6,330 nucleotides of DNA from JBBRYW01 sp038237235 (GCA_038237235.1 JBBRYW010000181.1:1-6330), one strand, 5' to 3'. Positions 1-5,725 are shown, numbered from the stretch's first letter. Made by a program: numbers and translations. The notes: generated from the letters alone by a model not told the origin.

Positions 1-315
1 ATTCGCCCGGCCGGAGAGGCGGAGGTCGAACGACCGCTCCTGCGAGAACGAGACTCCCACGAGGTCCCGAGCTGCGAGCGAGCCCGCCGGGTGCCCTGCG
101 ATCCGCACCTCGCCCTCGGTCGGGGTCAGGGTGCCGGCCAGACAGCGCAGGATCGTGCTCTTGCCGGAGCCGTTCGGCCCAACGAGGGCGACCCGCTGAC
201 CAGCAGCGATCTCGAGGTCGAGCGGCCCGGCTACGGTACGACCACCGAAGGCGCGCGCGAGTCCTCGTGCGCAAGCGACCAGTGTCCGGCGGGCGGTCTC
301 TCTGCGATCGTCCAC
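1..315 (-). CDS. ABC transporter ATP-binding protein, N-terminal part (runs off left edge)
   Basis: The first 105 residues of an ABC-transporter ATPase are visible; the rest lies beyond the left edge. The Walker A P-loop is complete (GPNGSGKST, residues 46-54), preceded by the usual first strand (GPLDLEIAAGQRVALV). It is followed by the Q-loop region, SQERSFDLRLSGRAN (91-105), which resembles ABC-2-type exporter ATPases where this stretch reads roughly ERSF-x-x-RL-[ST]GREN. The start is GTG at 313-315: an in-frame TAG lies nine codons upstream and no ATG lies between. No clear Shine-Dalgarno is visible. It diverges from the HPr-kinase-like gene with only 76 bp between them, so it may belong to the lasso cluster and supply the exporter's ATPase. 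The exporter role is inferred from position; the ABC assignment is firm. Walker B and signature motifs cannot be checked. Confidence 0.9.
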   Translation of the reverse strand, partial: MDDRRETARRTLVACARGLARAFGGRTVAGPLDLEIAAGQRVALVGPNGSGKSTILRCLAGTLTPTEGEVRIAGHPAGSLAARDLVGVSFSQERSFDLRLSGRAN

Positions 316-360
316 GGTGGCGTTCGGTGGCTTGGGGGCTCGCTACCCTGGTCGCAGTGT

Positions 361-374
361 CTGAGGGGTCTCAG
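361..374. repeat. Short inverted repeat in the divergent intergenic region
   Basis: CTGAG and CTCAG form 5-bp arms around a 4-base centre (GGGT). The repeat sits between the divergent ABC ATPase and HPr-kinase-like genes, three bases before the GGAGG of the latter. It could be an operator half-site pair or a small 5' hairpin near the ribosome binding site. Such short arms occur often by chance, so this is weak evidence. I see no convincing promoter hexamers in the 76-bp gap on either strand. Confidence 0.25.
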
Positions 375-376
375 CC

Positions 377-382
377 GGAGGA
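377..382 (+). promoter_or_regulatory. Shine-Dalgarno of the HPr-kinase-like gene
   Basis: GGAGGA lies nine bases upstream of the GTG at 392. This supports that GTG as the true start of the HPr-kinase-like protein. Confidence 0.7.
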
Positions 383-391
383 CTTGTCGAA

Positions 392-1309
392 GTGAGATCC
401 GCCCGGCACTTCTATCGAGCATACGGGCTCGAGATCGCGTCGGAGGTTCCTCTCCCCGCACTTCTCGAAGGCGGCTCGGGCACGGACGTCGCGATCCGGT
501 TCGCGAAACTCGACCACGTTCCTGCCCTGCGGCACGGTCGCTTCATCGCACTCGAGAGGACGGCCGAGGAGATCCACCTGCACTATCGAGAGACCGGAGT
601 CTTTCGGATTGCCAACGGCAACGAGATCGCGATGGAGCTCATCAAGCCCGCGTCCGATCCCTTCGTCCGTCTTCTCCTGATCGGACCGTTGCTCGGCTTC
701 CTGCTCCATCAGCGGGGCATCCTAGTTCTCCACGCAAGCAGCATCGTCGTCCGCGGGGCGGTCGTCGGATTCGTCGGCGCGCAGGGTGCAGGAAAGTCGA
801 CAACGGCGGCCGCCTTTCACGCTCGCGGGTATCCGCTCTTCAGCGACGACCTGGTGCCGGTCGTGCTCGACGGCCGCTCGCCCATCGCCCACTCGGGCTT
901 CCCGCACCTGAAGCTCTGGCCGGAGGCCGTCGTCTCGCTCGGCGGCGAGGCCGACGGGCTGCCCCAGCTTCTGCCCGGCTGGGACAAGCGCTGGCGCTCG
1001 ATCGACCAGGGGTTCCAGCCGGGAGCACTGCCGCTCAAGCGGCTCTACGTGCTCGCGGACGGCGACGGCCCCGAGGTCCAGCAGCTCGGCGGGTCGGCGA
1101 GCGCGATCGAGCTCGTGCGGCACTCGTACGTGGCCCCGCAGCTCGAGCCCCTCGGCGAGGCGGAACGCATCTTCGAGCAGTCCTCGCGATTGGTGAACCA
1201 TGTGCCGGTTCGCCGCCTGACCCGGCCCCCGCAGCTCGCGGCGCTCGCGGACGTCGTCCGAGTGGTCGAGGACGATCTCAGGGAAGGACATCTCGGAACG
1301 ACGATGTAA
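392..1309 (+). CDS. HPr kinase/phosphorylase-like P-loop protein of a lasso-peptide cluster
   Basis: This is a 305-residue protein starting at GTG with a good Shine-Dalgarno. The N-terminal part (about 1-110) opens with YRAYGLEIASEVPLP, an opening common in HprK-like proteins of RiPP clusters. The kinase core starts at LHASSI (113-118), then the Walker A loop GAQGAGKST (129-137), then SDDLVP (151-156), which matches the acidic pair after the P-loop in HprK-type kinases, and GFPHLKLWPEA (169-179), also typical. There is no DRTG-like regulatory domain and no visible HPr partner, so a role in sugar catabolite control is unlikely. Known relatives such as PadeK (paeninodin cluster) and ThcoK phosphorylate the C-terminal Ser of a lasso precursor. 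By position, 90 bp upstream of the precursor gene, a tailoring kinase is the best guess. The family is clear from motifs; the substrate is inferred. Other possibilities are a degenerate, non-catalytic homologue or a kinase for another partner. Confidence 0.85.
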   Translation: MRSARHFYRAYGLEIASEVPLPALLEGGSGTDVAIRFAKLDHVPALRHGRFIALERTAEEIHLHYRETGVFRIANGNEIAMELIKPASDPFVRLLLIGPLLGFLLHQRGILVLHASSIVVRGAVVGFVGAQGAGKSTTAAAFHARGYPLFSDDLVPVVLDGRSPIAHSGFPHLKLWPEAVVSLGGEADGLPQLLPGWDKRWRSIDQGFQPGALPLKRLYVLADGDGPEVQQLGGSASAIELVRHSYVAPQLEPLGEAERIFEQSSRLVNHVPVRRLTRPPQLAALADVVRVVEDDLREGHLGTTM

Positions 1310-1354
1310 AGAATTTGCATGTTTCCCCGGCGGCTTGCGACCGTCACATGCCTG

Positions 1355-1382
1355 TTGTTACACTGCGCAGGCGCAGTATTAT
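1355..1382 (+). promoter_or_regulatory. Probable promoter of the lasso precursor gene
   Basis: TTGTTA (1355-1360, 4/6 match to TTGACA) and TATTAT (1377-1382, 5/6 match to TATAAT) are separated by 16 bases. Transcription would begin near 1389, giving a very short leader that still holds the Shine-Dalgarno. An alternative pair is TTGCGA (1335-1340) with TACACT (1359-1364), an 18-base spacer and 4/6 matches each, giving a start near 1371. The 1310-1399 gap is locally AT-richer than the flanking genes. A promoter of its own would let the precursor be made in excess over the kinase upstream. No experimental support is available from sequence alone. Confidence 0.4.
1362..1377. promoter_or_regulatory. 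Palindrome in the spacer of the precursor promoter (possible operator)
   Basis: ACTGCGC and GCGCAGT are perfect 7-bp arms around a 2-base centre (AG). The palindrome fills the spacer between the proposed -35 and -10 and shares one base with the -10. Such a position would suit a repressor or a spacer-binding activator. It could instead fold as an RNA hairpin if transcription starts further upstream, just before the Shine-Dalgarno. No other copy was noticed in the window. Confidence 0.4.
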
Positions 1383-1387
1383 CCCCC

Positions 1388-1395
1388 AAGGAGGG
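1388..1395 (+). promoter_or_regulatory. Strong Shine-Dalgarno of the lasso precursor
   Basis: AAGGAGGG lies four bases before the ATG at 1400 and is the strongest ribosome binding site in the window. It decides the start: the longer in-frame reading from 1319 would place this site inside a coding region and give an N-terminus unlike any lasso leader. Confidence 0.8.
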
Positions 1396-1399
1396 TCTA

Positions 1400-1528
1400 A
1401 TGAAATCTGATGCGAAGAAAGCGTACGGCAAGCCGGAGCTCGTTCGCTACGGCACGATCGAGGCGATTACCCAGGGTACGGGCGCCGCGTCGACAGACGC
1501 TGGCGGCCTGACGTCCAAGTCAGGCTAG
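1400..1528 (+). CDS. Lasso peptide precursor (42 aa, predicted 17-residue core)
   Basis: This is a 42-residue precursor with a leader of about 25 residues and a core of 17. The leader carries the YxxPxL motif bound by the RRE (Y9, P12, L14), a YG pair (17-18) and the conserved Thr at position -2 (T24), followed by Q25. The predicted core is GTGAASTDAGGLTSKSG. Gly1 (G26) and Asp8 (D33) would form an eight-residue macrolactam ring, leaving a nine-residue tail AGGLTSKSG. No aromatic residue is present; Leu12 and Lys15 are the only bulky tail residues. The tail holds Thr13, Ser14 and Ser16, possible targets of the adjacent kinase, but the last residue is Gly, not Ser as in paeninodin. The gene has its own strong ribosome binding site and is followed by a GC hairpin and the cyclase gene. 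Precursor identity rests on leader motif, Gly-to-Asp spacing and neighbours; the lasso fold itself is inferred. Confidence 0.87.
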   Translation: MKSDAKKAYGKPELVRYGTIEAITQGTGAASTDAGGLTSKSG

Positions 1529-1533
1529 CGAAA

Positions 1534-1552
1534 GGGGCCATCGAGGGGCCCC
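1534..1552 (+). terminator. GC hairpin between precursor and cyclase genes (attenuator or mRNA stabiliser)
   Basis: GGGGCC (1534-1539) and GGCCCC (1547-1552) can pair as a six-base GC stem with a seven-base loop, five bases after the precursor stop. No T-run follows, so it is a poor intrinsic terminator. Its place between a RiPP precursor and its modifying enzyme suits partial termination or 3'-end protection, which would keep precursor transcript above cyclase transcript. The function is inferred. Confidence 0.45.
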
Positions 1553-1573
1553 AAACCTGAGAGGCAACAGCAC

Positions 1574-1578
1574 GGGAG
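1574..1578 (+). promoter_or_regulatory. Shine-Dalgarno of the cyclase gene
   Basis: GGGAG lies six bases before the GTG at 1585. An in-frame TGA at 1558-1560 excludes any start further upstream than 1561, so this site supports the short N-terminus of the cyclase. Confidence 0.55.
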
Positions 1579-1584
1579 ACGTTC

Positions 1585-2766
1585 GTGGATTCTCTACGAT
1601 TAACGTCTCGTGAGTTGGTGTGCACCGGAATTTGGGGTGAGAGCGCGGGGTCGCAAGTGTTCCACGACCCCGGAGATGTCACGCCTCTTGCATCGCTCGA
1701 GCATGCGGTCGCTTCCGGGTTGGGGCGGCCGCCATGTCTCGTTAGCTTCTCGGGCGGTCGGGACTCCTCGCTCGTCTTGGCCGTGGCCACGAGCGTGGCT
1801 CGGCGTGAGCGACTCCCTCTGCCGATCCCGATCACCCTCCGCTTTCGCGACGCCCCGGCGACGTACGAGTCAGATTGGCAAGAGCGCCTGATTCGGCACC
1901 TTGGTCTCGACGATTGGCTCCGGCTCGAGTTCACCGGCGAGCACGACCTGGTGGGTCCTGTCTCGTCAAAGGTCCTGTTCGCTGACGGAGTCGGGTTTCC
2001 GATGAACGCGCACCTGCACCTGCCGCTTGCCGAGGAGGCGCGCGGCGGGACCGTGCTGACGGGCTACGGTGGAGACGACGTCTTCCACAGCTGGCAGTGG
2101 GGACGCGCCTTCGGTGCACTCTTCCGACGCGTCCAGCCGGAGCCACGAGACGCGCTCCGCATCGCCCACCTAGCGGCCCCGTGGAAGTTGCGCCGAGTTA
2201 AGGTGCGCCGGCGTGCCCTAAGGGCTCTCGGTCCATGGCTCCGCACGCATGCTCGCGCTGAGAGGCTCGCCGCCTTGACTTCCGAGGCCCGCTCGATGCC
2301 GCGGCGGTGGGACCGCTGGCTCCCCTGGTTCGCCCGCCGTCGTTACCTCGCCCTCGCGCGAGAGCGATACGACGTCGTCGGAGCCTTGGGCGGCGCTGCG
2401 ATCAGTCACCCACTCCTCGATCCCGGCTTCCTCGGAGCGTTGGCCCGATCCGGGAAGACCGCGGGCTGGCTCGATCGAACACACGCCATGACATCGCTCT
2501 TTTCCGAGGTTCTTCCCGAGGACTTCCTTAGGCGATCGAGCAAGGCGTATTTCGACGAGGCGCTGTGGGGGCCCGCGTCACGCCGGTTCATCCAGGGCTG
2601 GGATGGCAGCGGGGTCGATTCCACCCTCGTTGACATCGAAGCACTGCGCGCGATTTGGCAAGAGGCCGAGCCGCATGCCAGCAGCGCCATGCTGCTCCAG
2701 TCCGCCTGGCTTGCGACTGAGGGCAAGCAGCCCGCGCCGCAGCCCACCGCTGCCCCGGCGACTTAG
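1585..2766 (+). CDS. Lasso cyclase, asparagine-synthetase-like, lacking the glutaminase domain
   Basis: This 393-residue protein is of the asparagine synthetase B / lasso cyclase (McjC-like) family. Such enzymes use ATP to adenylate the side chain of the ring Asp or Glu, which the core N-terminus then attacks to close the macrolactam. The PP-loop SFSGGRDSS (54-62) and the second nucleotide-site motif TGYGGDDVF (159-167) are intact. Near the C-terminus are HPLLDPGFLGAL (275-286) and the basic RRSSKAYFDEALWGP (316-330), both usual in this family. Residues 381-393 form a Pro/Ala tail. Lasso cyclases usually have about 500-600 residues with an N-terminal glutaminase-like domain. Here only about 50 residues precede the PP-loop, and a TGA at 1558 rules out a longer frame. 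The gene lies 56 bp after the precursor and its stop overlaps that of the convergent dehydratase gene. The family is certain; the lasso role rests on the precursor next door. Confidence 0.87.
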   Translation: MDSLRLTSRELVCTGIWGESAGSQVFHDPGDVTPLASLEHAVASGLGRPPCLVSFSGGRDSSLVLAVATSVARRERLPLPIPITLRFRDAPATYESDWQERLIRHLGLDDWLRLEFTGEHDLVGPVSSKVLFADGVGFPMNAHLHLPLAEEARGGTVLTGYGGDDVFHSWQWGRAFGALFRRVQPEPRDALRIAHLAAPWKLRRVKVRRRALRALGPWLRTHARAERLAALTSEARSMPRRWDRWLPWFARRRYLALARERYDVVGALGGAAISHPLLDPGFLGALARSGKTAGWLDRTHAMTSLFSEVLPEDFLRRSSKAYFDEALWGPASRRFIQGWDGSGVDSTLVDIEALRAIWQEAEPHASSAMLLQSAWLATEGKQPAPQPTAAPAT

Positions 2767-4640
2767 ACGCGCTCCGTCCTCTCGGCGCCGACCCGGCTCG
2801 GCGCGCCGACCATCGAGGCGAGGCGCGAGATCGCTTCGAGCGTCTCGCCCGCCTCGATGAGGCGCTCGAGCTCGTCCAAGCCCTCGTCGAGCCAGTCGCC
2901 GTCCACTGGCGGCCGCGTCACGCGCATGATCTTCGGGTGCTCCGTGGGTGTGACCGTCTCGGCCTCGCCCCACAGCTCCTCGTGCAGCTTCTCGCCCGGC
3001 CGCACGCCGACGAACTCGATCGCGACGTCGCGCTCCGGCTCCTTGCCCGAGAGGCGGATCATGTTCCGGGCCAGGTCGACGATCGGCACAGGGTCGCCCA
3101 TGTCGAGCACGAAGAGCTGCCCCTGGCCTCCGATCGCGCCCGCCTGGACGACGAGCGAGACGGCCTCCGGCGTGGTCATGAAGTAGCGCGTCATCTCTGG
3201 ATGGGTCACCGTGACGGGGCCGCCCTTCAGGATCTGCCGGCGGAAGATCTGGATCACGCTGCCGGCCGAGCCGAGCACGTTGCCGAAGCGGACGGCCGTG
3301 AAGACCGTTGGGACGTCCTCGTGCGCCCCGTAGCCCTCTACGATCCACTCGCAGAGCGCCTTGCACTGTCCGTAGACGGCGCGTGGGTTCAGCGCCTTGT
3401 CCGTGGAGATCAGGACGAAGCGCTCGACTCCGTACTCGACCGCGACATCAGCGAGTGTCTTCGTCGCAAGCACGTTGTTGCGCACGGACTCGAGCGGATT
3501 CGCCTCCATCAGCGGGACGTGCTTGTAGGCCGCAGCGTGAAACACGACGGCCGGGCGATAGCGTTCGAAGATGTGCCGCAGTCGCGCCTCGTTCGTGATG
3601 TCCGCGAGAACTGGGATGGCGGCGGGGAAGTCGCGCTCGTCGACGAGCTCGCGCTCGATCTCGTAGAGCGGCGTCTCGGCCTGGTCGACGAGCACGATCC
3701 GCCCGGCACCACGTCGCGCAATCTGGCGGCAGAGCTCCGAGCCGATCGAGCCGCCGGCGCCTGTCACGAGCACGGTCTGGCCGGCTAGGTACGCGCCGAT
3801 GCGCGCCAGGTCGACCTCCACCGGCTCGCGACCGAGGATGTCCTCGACCTGGACCGGCCGGATCTGGCCTGCCAGGTTGTGATCGCCCGAGATCAGCTCG
3901 TACAGACCCGGCAATGTCTTCACGGGCACTCCGGCGTCGCGTGCGATCGTGACGATGCTCTGGCGCGTCTCTCCGGCTGCCGAGGGCAGTGCGATCAGGA
4001 GCTCGTCGGGCTTGTTGTCGCGCAGGATGTGCGCCAGGTCGTCGGTCGCCCCGAGCACGCGCACGCCGTGGACGCGAAGGTTCTTCTTGCGCGGATCGTC
4101 GTCGACCAGCCCGATCGCGGTGTAGTCGAGCGCGCGCGAGCGCTGCAGCTCGCGGATCACGAGCTGGCCTGCGTCGCCGGCGCCGACGATGATCACCTCC
4201 CTGCCGCGGGCGAGGAGGTTGCCGGCCGCGGGCCGCTCGATCACCGTCCGCGCGAGCAGGCGCGCCGCAGCCACGAACGCGAGCAGCAGCAGCCAGTCCA
4301 TGATCGCCGCTCCGCGGGGCACCCGCAGCTCGTGGAAGGGGAAGATGACGTTGACGACGAGGTACGCGCTGATCGACCCCACGGTCACACCGAGGGCTGC
4401 GCGCCACATGTCTCGTGTGGAGACGTAGCGCCACCAGCGGTTGTAGAAGCCGAAGAGGACGAAGACGGCCAGATTGACCACGACGATGACGAGCACCGTC
4501 GACAGGTGCAGCCACGGCCGGTAGTACGGCGGGACGCCGCGGTCGAAGCGAAGCTGGAAGGCGAGATACCAGGCGGCGGCAGTCAGCGCGGCATCGACGC
4601 CGAGCTGCCAGAGCCGGTGCCTGGTGATCGGGCTTCTCAG
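2763..4640 (-). CDS. Membrane-anchored nucleotide-sugar 4,6-dehydratase (WbpM/PglF/CapD type)
   Basis: About 625 residues, normal for the large membrane form. Four hydrophobic segments (about 13-31, 45-66, 78-100, 113-131) anchor it. They are followed by a Rossmann domain (VIIVGAGDAGQL, 149-160) and the catalytic SDR domain, whose NAD site is TGAGGSIGS (293-301). Catalytic motifs are STDKALNP (412-419) and YGQCK (423-427); RFGNVLGS (451-458) and VGVRPGEKLHEELW (544-557) are also family marks. The enzyme would convert a UDP-N-acetylhexosamine to its 4-keto-6-deoxy form for surface glycan or glycan-protein synthesis. Tyr423 stands where WbpM and PglF have Met. No ATG, GTG or TTG exists in frame near the expected N-terminus. 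CTG at 4640-4638, overlapping the aminotransferase stop as CTGA, leaves an N-terminus (LRSPITRHRLWQLGVDAAL) like that of homologues. GTG at 4496 is possible but removes the first membrane helix. Family certain, start uncertain. Confidence 0.9.
   Translation of the reverse strand: MRSPITRHRLWQLGVDAALTAAAWYLAFQLRFDRGVPPYYRPWLHLSTVLVIVVVNLAVFVLFGFYNRWWRYVSTRDMWRAALGVTVGSISAYLVVNVIFPFHELRVPRGAAIMDWLLLLAFVAAARLLARTVIERPAAGNLLARGREVIIVGAGDAGQLVIRELQRSRALDYTAIGLVDDDPRKKNLRVHGVRVLGATDDLAHILRDNKPDELLIALPSAAGETRQSIVTIARDAGVPVKTLPGLYELISGDHNLAGQIRPVQVEDILGREPVEVDLARIGAYLAGQTVLVTGAGGSIGSELCRQIARRGAGRIVLVDQAETPLYEIERELVDERDFPAAIPVLADITNEARLRHIFERYRPAVVFHAAAYKHVPLMEANPLESVRNNVLATKTLADVAVEYGVERFVLISTDKALNPRAVYGQCKALCEWIVEGYGAHEDVPTVFTAVRFGNVLGSAGSVIQIFRRQILKGGPVTVTHPEMTRYFMTTPEAVSLVVQAGAIGGQGQLFVLDMGDPVPIVDLARNMIRLSGKEPERDVAIEFVGVRPGEKLHEELWGEAETVTPTEHPKIMRVTRPPVDGDWLDEGLDELERLIEAGETLEAISRLASMVGAPSRVGAERTERV
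4637..4640 (-). other. CTGA stop/start overlap of aminotransferase and dehydratase genes
   Basis: Read on the minus strand, CTGA contains the aminotransferase stop TGA (4639-4637) and an in-frame CTG for the dehydratase (4640-4638). It mirrors the common ATGA/GTGA/TTGA overlaps that couple translation. The CTG start is inferred from the lack of any normal start codon in that frame at the expected place. Confidence 0.45.
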
Positions 4641-5725
4641 GAGACGGCCCCCACGGACGAAGCTTCGCGGACGGCCGAGACGACGCGCTCCTGCCGATCC
4701 TCGTCGAGCCCCGCCCAGATCGGCAGTGCGACGTTCTCGGCTGCTGCGCGCTCGGTCGCCGGCAGGGAGCCCTCGCCGTAGCCGAGGAACCGGAGCGCCG
4801 GCTGCAGGTGCAGCGGCGTCACGTAGTAGGAGGTCGCGGCGATGCCCGCGGCGTCCAGCGCGGCGCGAAGGCGGTGGCGCTCGGTCGAGCGAACCACGAA
4901 CTGGTGGTAGACGTGTCCCGGCTCGTCGGCGGGCAACTCGCACAGCTCCCCGAGCCCGAGCTCGCGGTAGCGGCTCGCGACCTCCCGCCTGGCGCGGTTC
5001 CACCCGTCCAGGTGAGGCAAGAAGAGCCGAAGCGCGGCTGCCTGCAACTCGTCGAGGCGCGAGTTGTAGCCCACGAAGTGGAAGTCGACCTTGTCCCGCG
5101 AGCCGTGAAAGCGGAGCATGCGCACGCGTTCGGCGATCGCCTCGTCCGTGGCGGCAACCAACCCGCCGTCGCCGAGTGAGAAGAGGTTCTTCGTCGGGTA
5201 GAAGCTGAAGGTCGAGGCGGCACCTGTCGTGGCGATGCCCTTCGCGCCGAAGGCCTGCGCCGCATCCTCGATCAACGGCACGCCGAGCGCCGCGAGCTCG
5301 GCGAGCGGCGCCGGCCGGCCGAAGAGATGGACGGGCATGATCGCGCGGGTCCGGCTGGTGATTCGCCTCGCCACGTCGTCGGGATCGAGGTTGAGGGTTG
5401 CGGCGTCGATATCCGCGAAGACAGGTTTGGCGCCTCTGCGGGCGATCGCCTCTGCCGTCGCGTAGAACGTGAACGAGGGGCAGATCACCTCGTCCGAGGG
5501 GCCGATCTCCATCGCATCGAGCACCAGCACGAGCGCGTCGGTTCCGTTGGCGACGCCCACCGTGGCCGGTACGCCCAGGTAGCGAGCGGCTTCCGCCTCG
5601 AATGCCTCCACATTCGGGCCGAGGATGAACCGGCCCGACTCGAGCACCTCGGCGAGACGCTCCTTCAGCTCGGGCAGAAGCGGCGCATACTGCGCCTTGA
5701 CGTCATTGAGCGGGATCTTCTGCAC
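4637..5725 (-). CDS. DegT/DnrJ/EryC1/StrS-family PLP-dependent sugar aminotransferase
   Basis: This 362-residue, PLP-dependent, fold-type I enzyme transfers an amino group from glutamate to a keto nucleotide sugar. The N-terminus MQKIPLNDVKAQYAPLL is classic for the family and fixes the start at GTG 5725-5723; a longer reading frame adds 57 residues of DedA-gene shadow. Visible motifs are GVANGTDAL (57-65), CPSFTFYAT (82-90), the PLP-nitrogen Asp in IEDAAQAFGA (D154), the aldimine lysine in SFYPTKNL (K179), GDGG (185-188) and GYNSRLDELQAA (219-230). TPLHLQPAL (303-311) and LPATERAAAENVALPIW (321-337) close the fold. The start lies inside the dedA-like gene (23-nt overlap) with no clear Shine-Dalgarno, suggesting translational coupling. 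Its stop overlaps the proposed dehydratase start by four bases. The likely substrate is the 4-keto-6-deoxy sugar made by that dehydratase; the exact sugar cannot be read from sequence. Confidence 0.93.
   Translation of the reverse strand: MQKIPLNDVKAQYAPLLPELKERLAEVLESGRFILGPNVEAFEAEAARYLGVPATVGVANGTDALVLVLDAMEIGPSDEVICPSFTFYATAEAIARRGAKPVFADIDAATLNLDPDDVARRITSRTRAIMPVHLFGRPAPLAELAALGVPLIEDAAQAFGAKGIATTGAASTFSFYPTKNLFSLGDGGLVAATDEAIAERVRMLRFHGSRDKVDFHFVGYNSRLDELQAAALRLFLPHLDGWNRARREVASRYRELGLGELCELPADEPGHVYHQFVVRSTERHRLRAALDAAGIAATSYYVTPLHLQPALRFLGYGEGSLPATERAAAENVALPIWAGLDEDRQERVVSAVREASSVGAVS

Noticed and set aside
1319..1399. N-terminal extension of the precursor to 69 residues
   Set aside because: The strong AAGGAGGG directly before the ATG at 1400 and the usual lasso-leader length favour 1400. 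The extension would run through the promoter and palindrome.
91..1410. Long plus-strand open frame of 439 codons across the ABC gene, the HPr-kinase-like gene and the precursor's upstream region
   Set aside because: It is an out-of-frame shadow: Arg/Gly/Pro-rich with no recognisable domain, while the other frames carry clear Walker A motifs on the minus strand (1-315) and plus strand (392-1309).
1534..1552. Rho-independent terminator ending the precursor transcript
   Set aside because: The stem is good but no T-run follows, so it is reported only as a possible attenuator or stabilising hairpin.
1585..2766. Primary-metabolism asparagine synthetase (asnB)
   Set aside because: It lacks the glutaminase domain and the N-terminal catalytic Cys, and lies directly after a lasso precursor, so a cyclase role is far more likely.
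2937..4781. Large plus-strand open frames (283 and 300 codons) opposite the dehydratase
   Set aside because: They are antisense shadows caused by high GC codon bias, with charged, low-complexity translations and no domain.
4641..5003. N-terminal extension of the dehydratase to 746 residues
   Set aside because: The extra 121 residues are Arg/Ala-rich and overlap the well-supported aminotransferase in another frame; homologues begin just before the first membrane helix.
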